From Elusimicrobiota bacterium (GTDB lineage: Bacteria > Elusimicrobiota > Elusimicrobia > UBA1565 > UBA9628), in contig JAGWUP010000005.1 in the NCBI GenBank assembly GCA_028868375.1, positions 62,001 through 126,000 of the forward strand: DNA of 64,000 nt. The letters are read 5' to 3'. Position 1 is the first letter of the stretch. Each line of letters begins with the position of its first letter. Positions 1 to 6,775 of this stretch are shown one piece after another. The translations under genes and the position numbers were made by a program. Under the pieces are notes generated by a model. That model was not told where the DNA came from. It did no database searches and saw only the letters and a list, made by a program, of their open reading frames with translations.

Positions 1-194
1 AAAATCAGGCCGATCGCGATCGGGATGTTCGTCGTCCCCAATTGAAAACGATCGATGAACGCGGGGACTGCGGGCGCGCGGCTGCCCAGCCCCACGCCCA
101 GGACCATCGCCGCGAAAATCCAGCCCGTCAGATAGCGGTCGAGAAAGGGCAGGCTGCCCGCCACGGACTCCCGGCGACGCGACTTCAACCGCAT
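1..194 (-). CDS. acr3: ACR3-family arsenite efflux transporter, N-terminal part only
   Basis: The reading frame runs from an ATG at 194 off the left edge of the window, giving 64 codons. The visible residues LDRYLTGWIF, GVGLG and QLGTTNIPIAIGL match the conserved start of ACR3 permeases, which export arsenite across the inner membrane. The first transmembrane helix follows a short basic N-terminus. The start overlaps the 3' end of arsR by 10 bp, so translation is probably coupled to it. The catalytic cysteine region of ACR3 lies outside the window, so activity cannot be judged. Confidence 0.85.
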   Translation of the reverse strand, partial: MRLKSRRRESVAGSLPFLDRYLTGWIFAAMVLGVGLGSRAPAVPAFIDRFQLGTTNIPIAIGLI

Positions 195-532
195 CCCTTG
201 GACCCGCGCCGCTTAAGCGCCCGGGCGTCCTTGCGCAGTATGTCCGCCTCCTTGAAGCAGCCCTTCAGGCAGCCGACGAGACCCTTGTGAAAGCCGCTTT
301 TGGGCGCGGTCAAGGAGTAGTGCTTCCAGAGGCCTTCCCTGCGCACGCGGACCAGGCCCGCTCTCCTAAGATAGGCCAAATGCCGGGACACCTTCGGCTG
401 CGCAAGCCCGAGGGCGCCTTGAATGTCGCAGACGCACAATTCCTTGCCCCCGGCCAAGAGGTTGAGCATGCGCAGCCTCGTCTCGTCGGCGAACGCGCGG
501 AGCATTAGATTAACCGACCCTTTTATATTCAT
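185..532 (-). CDS. arsR: ArsR-family arsenic-responsive repressor
   Basis: This 115-residue winged-helix protein has the ArsR metalloid-binding motif ELCVCDIQ at residues 31-38 (Cys33 and Cys35), followed by the recognition helix around residues 43-61. The C-terminus adds a cysteine-containing tail (GCLKGC and a terminal GCG). Family knowledge: As(III) binding to the cysteine pair releases the protein from its operator. It sits directly ahead of the ACR3 gene with a 10-bp overlap, the usual ars operon order. A dyad that overlaps its own start codon (525-544) suggests autorepression. Confidence 0.92.
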   Translation of the reverse strand: MNIKGSVNLMLRAFADETRLRMLNLLAGGKELCVCDIQGALGLAQPKVSRHLAYLRRAGLVRVRREGLWKHYSLTAPKSGFHKGLVGCLKGCFKEADILRKDARALKRRGSKGCG

Positions 533-571
533 TTAGACGAATATACTACCAGGTTTCCCGCCTGCCGTCCA
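525..571 (-). promoter_or_regulatory. arsR promoter with overlapping dyad operator
   Basis: On the minus strand a -35-like TGGACG (566-571) and a -10-like TAGTAT (543-548) are 17 bp apart. An inverted repeat ATATTC-N8-GAATAT (525-544) covers the predicted transcription start and the arsR start codon (530-532). Only 10 nt separate the -10 box from ATG, so the mRNA would be almost leaderless. The assignment as the ArsR operator is inferred from position and symmetry. Confidence 0.55.
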
Positions 572-602
572 CTGCTCGCCGGGGGCGGCGCTCGCGCCGC
601 CC

Positions 603-647
603 TTGCGGAGAGCGCGCGGCTGTGCTATGATTAGTTAGCCTCCTAAT
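603..647 (+). promoter_or_regulatory. promoter and probable MarR operator
   Basis: TTGCGG (603-608) and TATGAT (626-631) are 17 bp apart, a good sigma-70-type match. The AT-rich imperfect dyad ATTAG-N8-CTAAT at 630-647 overlaps the end of the -10 box and the expected start site near 638. MarR proteins usually bind such sites to repress themselves and the genes behind them. No clear Shine-Dalgarno sequence precedes the marR ATG. Confidence 0.55.
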
Positions 648-652
648 TATCA

Positions 653-1168
653 ATGGCCCAGACCGCTTATCTGCTCAAGAACTTGACCCACCGGCGATTC
701 ATGGCCGCGCTGGGGCCGGGCGTACGCGTCGACGCCCCCGCCCTGGAGGCCTACGCGGCGCTGTTGCGGACCGCGGGGGCGATTTTGGAGGAGGGCGACC
801 GGCAGCTCGCGCGCCACGGCTTGTCGCAGGGGCGGCTCCGCCTGCTCATCCAGCTCAAATTAGAGGGAGAGAAGGCCCCCGCCGACATCGCGCAGGCCAT
901 CGGGGTCTCGCGCGCCACCGTGACGGGCCTGCTCAACCGCCTGGAAGCCGACCGGATGATCCGCCGCAAGCCCTCTCCCAGCGACCGCAGGTCGCTGACG
1001 GTCCGCCTCTCCCCGGGCGCTCGTCGCCTGATCGCGGCGCTGCTGCCGCGCCGCGCCCGGAGAGTCTCGCGCCTGCTCTCGACGCTTTCGGATGCGGACA
1101 AGAAGCAGATGACCGCCCTCCTGGCCAAAATCGAGGCGGCCCTCGCCAAGCCGCGGAGGCGGCGATGA
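653..1168 (+). CDS. MarR-family transcriptional regulator
   Basis: This 171-residue protein has the MarR winged helix in its middle: helix-turn-helix around PADIAQAIGVSRATVTGLLN and the DRRS wing typical of the family. A Lys/Arg-rich tail follows. The next gene overlaps it by 4 bp (ATGA), so regulator and efflux genes form one transcript, as in the E. coli emrRAB arrangement. It probably senses a small hydrophobic or phenolic ligand and represses its own operon through the dyad at 630-647; the ligand cannot be told from the sequence. Confidence 0.88.
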   Translation: MAQTAYLLKNLTHRRFMAALGPGVRVDAPALEAYAALLRTAGAILEEGDRQLARHGLSQGRLRLLIQLKLEGEKAPADIAQAIGVSRATVTGLLNRLEADRMIRRKPSPSDRRSLTVRLSPGARRLIAALLPRRARRVSRLLSTLSDADKKQMTALLAKIEAALAKPRRRR

Positions 1169-2487
1169 GGCGGCCGGCGCGGACGGCGGCGCTGGGGCTG
1201 GCGCTGGCCTCGCTGCTGGCGGCGCCGGCGGCGGCCGCGCCCCTGTCGATGGCGGAGGCGATGCGGCTGGCCGTCCAGCGCAACCTGACCGCCAAGCTGG
1301 CCCGCTCCGAGGACGAGGCGGCGCGGGCGCGGACCTTGGAGGCCGCCTCGCAATTGCTGCCGATGGTGGCCGGCTCCCTGTCCCAGCAGCGCGTTTTTCG
1401 CGTCAACCTGGCTGCGGAGGGCTTAAGCGGCGGCGGTTTTGCGACCATGCTGGGGCCCTTCGACGTCTTCGACGCCCGCTTCCGCCTGGCGATGAGCGTG
1501 CTCGACCTGCACTCCTGGCTGCGCTTAAGCGCGGCGCGCCGCAGCGCCAGGGCGGCGGCGCTGCAAGAAGATCTGGCCGGAGAGCAGGTGGCCGGGGCGG
1601 CCGCCTTGGCCTACATCGAGGCCCTGCGCGCCCGGGAGGCGATCCGCTCCGCGCAGGCCGGGGTCGACCTGGCCAGCGAGCTGCTGGCCCTGGCCCGCGA
1701 GCGGCTGACCGCGGGAACGGCGATGGGCCTTGACGTGGCAAGGGCCAGAACCCGCGAGGCCGAGGAGAGCCTGCGGCTGCTCGACGCGCGCACCGCCGCC
1801 ACCGACGCAGACTTGAGGCTTAAGCGGATCGCGGGCCTGCCGTTGGGCGAGCCGCTCGAGTTGACCGACATGCTGGTCGTAAGCTCCACCGCGGTCCCCC
1901 CGCTCGACGCCACGCTGGCCGACGCCCAATCCGGCCGCCTGGAGCTGCGGATCTCCCAGGATCGCCTCCAAGCCGCGGGGCTGCTCGTCAAGGCGGCGAG
2001 AGCCGATCGCCTGCCGCGCCTGCTCGCCACGGCGGACGCGGGCTTGAGCGGCAATCAGCCGGACTCCGGCGCGCGCACCACGGGCTCCATCGGAGCCGCG
2101 CTGTCCTTGCCGCTCTTCGACGGCGGCCTGGCCGCGCGCACGAGCGAGGCGCGCGCAGCCGACCAAGAGGCGCGCTCGCGCTACGACGACCTGCTGCTGG
2201 CCGTGGAGGAAGACGCCCGGCGCGCCGAGGACCGCCTGTCGGAGGCGGCGCAGCGCGTGGGGGCCACGCGCCTGGCCTCGCAGCTTGCGCGCGAGGAGCT
2301 GAAGCTGGCGCGCGGCCGCTTCGCGGCCGGGGTCGGCGACAACCTGGAGCTGGTCAACGCCCAGACCGAGCTGGCTCGCGCCGACGACCAGCTGGCCGCC
2401 GCGCTGGCGCAATTCGAGACGGCGCGGGTCAATCGCGCCCTCGCCGTCGGGCGCATGAGGGATTTTAAATTCCAGGAGACACCGTGA
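1165..2487 (+). CDS. TolC-like outer membrane efflux factor
   Basis: This 440-residue protein starts with a signal peptide (about residues 1-25, ending in an Ala-rich cleavage region). Two long Ala/Leu/Arg/Glu-rich helical repeats follow, as in the outer membrane efflux (OEP) family. The conserved phrases SLPLFDGG and LELVNAQTELARADD are seen in TolC homologues. It would form the outer-membrane channel of a tripartite pump. It overlaps marR by 4 bp and the EmrA-like gene by 4 bp (GTGA). Confidence 0.85.
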   Translation: MRRPARTAALGLALASLLAAPAAAAPLSMAEAMRLAVQRNLTAKLARSEDEAARARTLEAASQLLPMVAGSLSQQRVFRVNLAAEGLSGGGFATMLGPFDVFDARFRLAMSVLDLHSWLRLSAARRSARAAALQEDLAGEQVAGAAALAYIEALRAREAIRSAQAGVDLASELLALARERLTAGTAMGLDVARARTREAEESLRLLDARTAATDADLRLKRIAGLPLGEPLELTDMLVVSSTAVPPLDATLADAQSGRLELRISQDRLQAAGLLVKAARADRLPRLLATADAGLSGNQPDSGARTTGSIGAALSLPLFDGGLAARTSEARAADQEARSRYDDLLLAVEEDARRAEDRLSEAAQRVGATRLASQLAREELKLARGRFAAGVGDNLELVNAQTELARADDQLAAALAQFETARVNRALAVGRMRDFKFQETP

Positions 2488-3347
2488 AAAGCCATCAAAC
2501 GACGGCGCCCAAGGCCCGTAAATGGATCATCCTGGGGCTGGCGCTAAGCGCGGCGGCGCTGCTGGGGCTGGTCCACTGGCTGCGCGGGCGCCATTTGGAG
2601 GAAACCGACGACGCCTACATCGACGCCCACGTCGCCCAGGTCAACTCCAAGGTCAGCGGGCAGGTCGTCGCCGTGCTGGTCGACGACAACCAGAAGGTTC
2701 TAGCGGGCCAGCTTTTGGTCAAGCTGGACCCCGAGGACTACCGCGTTCAGGTGGCCCGCGCGCGCGCGGGACTGGTCGCGGCGGAAGCGGCCGCCCGGCA
2801 AGCCAAGCTAGACGCCCGGCGCTATGCCAAGCTTCTGGCGGCCAACCAGGTCTCGCGCCAGATGGCGGACAAGGCCGCCTCGGAGGCGGAGGTCGCGGCA
2901 GCCAACGCCGACACGGCGAGAGAGGTCCTCATCCAAGCCAAGCTGAACCTGTCCTACACCGACATCACGGCGCCGCAAGCCGGCCGGGTGGCCCGACGCA
3001 GCGTCGAGATACAATCCTTCGTGGAGCCGGGACAGCCGCTGATGGCCATCGTGCCCGAGGACATCTACGTGATCGCGAACTTCAAGGAGACCCAGCTCAC
3101 GCGGATGCGCCCCGGCCAGAGCGCCCTCGTCTACGTCGACGCCTTCCCCAACCACGCCTTCAAGGCCCACGTCGACAGCATACAGCCCGGCACGGGCTCC
3201 CGATTCAGCCTGCTGCCGCCGGAAAACGCCACGGGCAACTTCGTGAAGGTCGTCCAGCGGGTGCCGGTCAAGATCGTCTTCGACGAACCCACCAACGGGC
3301 GGCTGACGCCAGGCATGTCCGTCGTCCCCGTCGTCGACGTCCGTTGA
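2484..3347 (+). CDS. EmrA/HlyD-type membrane fusion protein
   Basis: This 287-residue periplasmic adaptor has a single N-terminal transmembrane helix (about 14-32), the TDDAYIDAHV start of the first beta segment, a biotinyl-lipoyl hybrid half, a short alpha hairpin and a C-terminal barrel ending in LTPGMSVVPVV. These are the EmrA/HlyD_D23 features. GTG start at 2484 overlaps the TGA of the outer membrane factor gene. An EmrB-type major facilitator pump would normally come next but is absent; an inverted repeat that looks like a terminator follows instead. Its inner-membrane partner must therefore be encoded elsewhere. Confidence 0.88.
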   Translation: MKSHQTTAPKARKWIILGLALSAAALLGLVHWLRGRHLEETDDAYIDAHVAQVNSKVSGQVVAVLVDDNQKVLAGQLLVKLDPEDYRVQVARARAGLVAAEAAARQAKLDARRYAKLLAANQVSRQMADKAASEAEVAAANADTAREVLIQAKLNLSYTDITAPQAGRVARRSVEIQSFVEPGQPLMAIVPEDIYVIANFKETQLTRMRPGQSALVYVDAFPNHAFKAHVDSIQPGTGSRFSLLPPENATGNFVKVVQRVPVKIVFDEPTNGRLTPGMSVVPVVDVR

Positions 3348-3369
3348 AGGGGACCGGCTCGCGCGCCCG

Positions 3370-3400
3370 CTGAAAAATAGGGTCAGACCCTATTTTTCAG
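3370..3400. terminator. perfect 31-bp inverted repeat, probable bidirectional intrinsic terminator
   Basis: Two 15-bp arms (CTGAAAAATAGGGTC and its exact complement) flank a single A at 3385. Read as RNA, a GC core (AGGGU/ACCCU, loop CAG) is flanked by an A-run and a U-run, so it could stop transcription from either side. It ends the efflux operon and lies just ahead of the promoter of the next gene. Its perfection and AT-rich arms in a GC-rich genome also fit a small repeat element; other copies could not be looked for. Confidence 0.6.
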
Positions 3401-3408
3401 TGGATCAC

Positions 3409-3437
3409 TTGACAAGGCAATAGCGGCGCCCTACACT
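3409..3437 (+). promoter_or_regulatory. sigma-70-like promoter for the secretion ATPase gene
   Basis: Consensus TTGACA (3409-3414) and TACACT (3432-3437) are separated by 17 bp. Transcription would begin near 3444. GGAG at 3464-3467, 5 nt before the TTG start at 3473, serves as ribosome binding site. Confidence 0.65.
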
Positions 3438-3472
3438 GCGGCGTCGCGCAGACAACAAACCATGGAGAGGCC

Positions 3473-4513
3473 TTGGCCGGCGAGGCGCTGATCGCCGCTT
3501 TCGACGACCCCGCCGTCGTCGAGCTGATCGTCAACGACGACGGTTCCGTCTACGTCGAGCGCGCGGGCGGCGAGCTGGAGCCCTTGGGAAAAGCGACGGC
3601 GCAGGACGCGGCCGCGCTGCTGGGCGACATCGTCGGGCCGCAGGCCTTCGGCCCGGAGCGGCCGTTCGCGGACTTGACGGCGCGTGACGGCTCCCGCGTC
3701 CACGTCCTGGCCTATCCGCTGCTGCGCGGCCCGCTGGCCGTGACGGTGCGAAAGAAGCCCCCGCGAAGGCCCGGCCTCCAGGAACTCTGCCGCGGCCAAA
3801 CCCTGACGCCTGGCTGCGCGGCCTTCCTCGCCTTCGCCGTCGAGCAGCGCCGGAACATCCTCGTCGTCGGCGGGGCCAGCTCCGGCAAGACGACCCTGCT
3901 CAACGCCCTGGCCGCCCTGATCTCGGCCAAGTCCCGCGTGCTGGTGGTGGAGGACACGCCGGAGCTGACCCTGCCGCAGCCGCACGTCGTCTACCTGCGC
4001 ACGCGGCTTCGCGACGGCCGCCTGCCCGACGTGACCCTGCGCGATTTGGTCGTCAACACCCTGCGCATGCGCCCGGACCGCATCGTCATCGGCGAGGTCC
4101 GCGGCCCGGAGGCCTTCGACCTCTTGCAGGCCATGAACGTCGGCCAGGAGGGCGTCATGGCCACGCTGCACGCCGGCTCCTGCCGCGAGGCCCTGCTTCG
4201 GCTGGAGACCCTGGTCCTGATGGCGGGCCTGGACATGCCGCTCAAGGCGGTCCGCGGCGGCATCGCCTCGGCGATCGACCTGGTCGTCTTCATGGGACGC
4301 CTGGCGGACGGCTCGCGCCGCGTCGTCCAAGTCTCCGAGGTCACCGGCCTGGAGCTCGACGCCATCCTGATGAACGATCTCTTCCGGACCGAGACCCGCA
4401 AATCCCCGCAAACCCTCAGCTTCGCGCTCAGGCCGACCGGCAGCCCGCCGCGCTTCTACGACCGATTAAGACGACAGGGCTACGACGCGCCGATGGAGTT
4501 CTTTAAGGAGTAG
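3473..4513 (+). CDS. VirB11/CpaF/TrbB-family secretion ATPase, orphan
   Basis: This 346-residue hexameric ATPase has Walker A GGASSGKTT (133-141), an acidic Asp box near VVEDTPEL, Walker B RIVIGEVRG (203-211) and the His box ATLHAGS (230-236). These are typical of ATPases that power type IV secretion, conjugative transfer or Tad pili. The N-terminal domain is short, closest to the TrbB/VirB11 style. The TTG start is chosen because it alone has a correctly spaced GGAG and stays in frame. No pilin, platform or channel genes are nearby, so its machine is either encoded elsewhere or lost. Confidence 0.85.
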   Translation: MAGEALIAAFDDPAVVELIVNDDGSVYVERAGGELEPLGKATAQDAAALLGDIVGPQAFGPERPFADLTARDGSRVHVLAYPLLRGPLAVTVRKKPPRRPGLQELCRGQTLTPGCAAFLAFAVEQRRNILVVGGASSGKTTLLNALAALISAKSRVLVVEDTPELTLPQPHVVYLRTRLRDGRLPDVTLRDLVVNTLRMRPDRIVIGEVRGPEAFDLLQAMNVGQEGVMATLHAGSCREALLRLETLVLMAGLDMPLKAVRGGIASAIDLVVFMGRLADGSRRVVQVSEVTGLELDAILMNDLFRTETRKSPQTLSFALRPTGSPPRFYDRLRRQGYDAPMEFFKE

Positions 4514-4519
4514 GAACGC

Positions 4520-5785
4520 CTACTGGACGCTCAGCGCCGCGTCGAAGTAGTAGCCCAGAACCGTCGGGACATAGGCGATCGTCTCGTCGTAGCCGGGGCG
4601 CGGCAGGCGGTCATAGCGGCCGTGGCCGTAATCGTCGATGGCGTAGGGCCCGGCGTTGTAGCCGGCGATGGCGTTGCGGACCTTCATCGGGGTCAGCGAT
4701 AAGGCCTCTGCGAAGGCCTGCCGGCGGGTCATCTCCCCCGAGCGCACCCGGGCGGCCAGCCCCAGATAAACGGCGCGCAAGCGCGCGATGTCGGACTCGG
4801 TGACTTGAAAATGATCCATGTCCCCGCGCAGGACCCGCGCGCTGCAGGCTATGTTCTCGTCGATATCGTAGGGATGCTCGGCGCAGCCCTTGGCCGTGCC
4901 CGGCATCAACTGCCCCAAACCCATCGCTCCGGCCTTGCTGGTGACCCCGGGATGGAAAGCGGACTCGGCCCTGACTAGGGCGCCCTCCATCATCGCGTCG
5001 TAGGCCCGGCGGCCGTAGCGCAGGATGGCGTTCGCGATCCGGACCCCCTGGGACGTCACGCTGGAGGCCTCCCGGCGGATGAAGCTCCACAGCCTTCCAG
5101 CCAAGCCGGGGGACTGCGGGGCGACCGCCATCGGGACTACAGCCGCCGGGGGAGGCGCGGAGCCGTCGGCGCTTAGAACCCGCGCCCTCCCATGGAAACG
5201 GCCGCGATAGCCCAGATACAGGCGCCGCTCGCCGGCCGAGCCCTCCTGCTGGATGCGGTAGAGAGCCCCCACGTCGCCCGAGATGGTCCGTTGGAGAAGG
5301 TCATGCACGGTCCAGGAATCCAGACAGCTGAACAGGGTCTTAATGCGGCGTTCGATGCGCGCGCGGTCGGCGGGCGTGATCCGCGCCTGATACGACAGCC
5401 CTCCGATGGAGTGAAGCCCCTGCTCGATGCGCGCGTAATAGGCGTCGAAGGACACCGGGGATATGGCGTCCTTGCTGTGCTGGACATAGCGGCTGCGCAC
5501 GCAGCGCAGCTTCCAGTTCTTGAACTGCCCGTAGAACTGCGCCAGCTGATCGCCTGAGAGCGGCGCCTCTCCCATGGCCCGCACCTCTCCCAGCTGCTTC
5601 GACAGCAACCGCAGCGCGGGATCCTCGGAGGCCTCGGGACAGAGCTCCGCCCAAACTCGTATGGAACGGATGATGGCCTGCCGGCTGGGAATGGCCTGCT
5701 GGCCGGGGACGGAGTTGGCCGAAGCGAAAGCCTGGCCGCCGCCAAAAAGCGGCAACATAAGCAACGACAGCAACGCGGCGCTCAT
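4520..5785 (-). CDS. secreted lytic transglycosylase (SLT domain)
   Basis: The start at 5785 is preferred over an ATG at 5827 because it yields a clean signal peptide (MSAALLSLLMLPLFGGG, cleavage near AFA). About 240 residues of unknown helical sequence precede a C-terminal SLT domain. That domain has the catalytic glutamate in RAESAF, the GLGQLMPGTA motif and IAGYNAGP near the end. Such enzymes cleave the MurNAc-GlcNAc bond of peptidoglycan and leave 1,6-anhydro ends. The gene is convergent with the secretion ATPase gene, 6 bp apart. Transglycosylases often open the wall for secretion machines, but a link here is only positional. Confidence 0.83.
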   Translation of the reverse strand: MSAALLSLLMLPLFGGGQAFASANSVPGQQAIPSRQAIIRSIRVWAELCPEASEDPALRLLSKQLGEVRAMGEAPLSGDQLAQFYGQFKNWKLRCVRSRYVQHSKDAISPVSFDAYYARIEQGLHSIGGLSYQARITPADRARIERRIKTLFSCLDSWTVHDLLQRTISGDVGALYRIQQEGSAGERRLYLGYRGRFHGRARVLSADGSAPPPAAVVPMAVAPQSPGLAGRLWSFIRREASSVTSQGVRIANAILRYGRRAYDAMMEGALVRAESAFHPGVTSKAGAMGLGQLMPGTAKGCAEHPYDIDENIACSARVLRGDMDHFQVTESDIARLRAVYLGLAARVRSGEMTRRQAFAEALSLTPMKVRNAIAGYNAGPYAIDDYGHGRYDRLPRPGYDETIAYVPTVLGYYFDAALSVQ

Positions 5786-5887
5786 GCTTTTATTATGAGG
5801 TATCCTGGGCGCCCGGCGTAGGGCCATGGGACCTATCCAGACTGGGCTAAAAGGCCTACATCCGGGTTCACCGATGGGCCAGCAAGC
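5786..5887 (-). other. intergenic region ahead of the transglycosylase gene
   Basis: This 102-bp spacer contains a minus-strand CATAAT 6 nt before the transglycosylase ATG and, on the same strand, GGTCCCATGGC (5823-5833). That 11-mer resembles motifs at 50110-50120 and 60523-60533. No convincing -35 box and no gene are visible. Confidence 0.35.
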
Positions 5888-6412
5888 CTAATAGACGCCC
5901 CGCACCAAACCGACGATCTCGGCGGCGGAGATGAAATAGACGTGCCGCCCCTTGGCGTCGCGCCAGACCGAGGAATCATTCGACTCGTCCCGGTTGTCGC
6001 CCAGCACGAAATATGAATCGGGGGGCACGACGATCGGGCCCAAGTCGTCGCCCTCCAGGCGCTCTCCGGGGCGGGTATGCTCGACGTAGTCCTCCTGGAG
6101 CGGCTTGCCGTCGATGAAAACCCGCTTGTGCCGCAATTCCACGGTCTCTCCCGGCAGGCCGATGACGCGCTTGACCATCTGCTCGGCCTGCTCGCCGCCG
6201 ACTTCGATGGGAGGCCGGAACACGATGATGTCGCCGCGCCGCGGCCGTCGCCAGCGCAGCGTGAGCTTGTCGCAGAAGAGATGCCGGCCCACCGGCAGCG
6301 TCGGCTCCATCGAGGCGGTCGGAATATAAATCGCCTCGATGACCCAGGCCCGCAGAGGCAGCACGACGGCGGCGGCGATTAGGAACAAATAAAGGAGGCG
6401 GCCCGCTCTCAT
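5888..6412 (-). CDS. lepB: type I signal peptidase
   Basis: From the ATG at 6412 this 174-residue protein has one N-terminal transmembrane helix and then the signal peptidase boxes. Catalytic Ser34 lies in PTASMEPTL, the general base Lys81 in KRVIGLPGE, and the GDNRDESNDS box follows. It cleaves Sec and Tat signal peptides on the periplasmic side of the inner membrane. An in-frame ATG at 6499 would add 29 residues but lies inside the tRNA/tuf promoter of the other strand, so the shorter form is preferred. One predicted helix rather than two makes it a compact LepB. Confidence 0.9.
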   Translation of the reverse strand: MRAGRLLYLFLIAAAVVLPLRAWVIEAIYIPTASMEPTLPVGRHLFCDKLTLRWRRPRRGDIIVFRPPIEVGGEQAEQMVKRVIGLPGETVELRHKRVFIDGKPLQEDYVEHTRPGERLEGDDLGPIVVPPDSYFVLGDNRDESNDSSVWRDAKGRHVYFISAAEIVGLVRGVY

Positions 6413-6456
6413 TCCTTTAGCATACCGCCAAAGGCGCGCCGCGGCCAGGGCTTGCG

Positions 6457-6486
6457 TTGACAGCGGCGGCGGCCCTTCGCTATAAT
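6457..6486 (+). promoter_or_regulatory. consensus promoter of the tRNA-tuf-ribosomal run
   Basis: TTGACA (6457-6462) and TATAAT (6481-6486), both perfect hexamers, are 18 bp apart. This is the strongest promoter in the window. Transcription would start near 6493, about 30 nt before tRNA-Gly. It fits the high demand for tRNAs, EF-Tu and ribosomal proteins. Confidence 0.8.
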
Positions 6487-6524
6487 GGCCCGCTGCCATC
6501 TCTTGCCGCGTCAGGCGGCGAGAT

Positions 6525-6598
6525 GCGGGCGTAGTTCAATGGTAGAACACGAGCCTTCCAAGCTCGTTACGTGGGTTCGATTCCCATCGCCCGCTCCA
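6525..6598 (+). tRNA. tRNA-Gly (anticodon TCC)
   Basis: A complete cloverleaf can be folded: acceptor GCGGGCG/CGCCCGC, a D arm with GTTCAATGGTAGAAC, anticodon stem CGAGC/GCTCG with loop CTTCCAA, T arm GTGGGTTCGATTCCCAT and an encoded 3' CCA (6596-6598). It reads GGA and, by wobble, GGG. It is followed 44 nt later by tRNA-Thr and then tuf, the same order as glyT-thrT-tufB in E. coli. Confidence 0.95.
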
Positions 6599-6642
6599 GA
6601 TCTCGGTCTGGTGTTGGGTGTTCTTTTGTCCGGTGGCGGAAC

Positions 6643-6715
6643 GCTGGGATAGCTCAGCTGGTAGAGCATCTCCATGGTAAGGAGAAGGTCGCGGGTTCGA
6701 TTCCCGTTCCCAGCT
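6643..6715 (+). tRNA. tRNA-Thr (anticodon GGT)
   Basis: Cloverleaf: acceptor GCTGGGA/TCCCAGC, D arm AGCTCAGCTGGTAGAGC, anticodon stem TCTCC/GGAGA with loop ATGGTAA (anticodon GGT), T arm GCGGGTTCGATTCCCGT. The 3' CCA is not encoded (TCGC follows), unlike the preceding tRNA-Gly. It reads ACC and ACT. The tuf gene starts 60 nt downstream. Confidence 0.95.
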
Positions 6716-6775
6716 CGCTTTAAATGAGGTAGAATCGCGTCAGGATTTCGAACGCAGAGCTTAAGGAGAGCAAGC

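Noticed and set aside
6413-6499. N-terminal extension of signal peptidase to 6499
   Set aside because: It would overlap the consensus tRNA/tuf promoter and adds no family sequence; the ATG at 6412 gives the usual N-terminal anchor.
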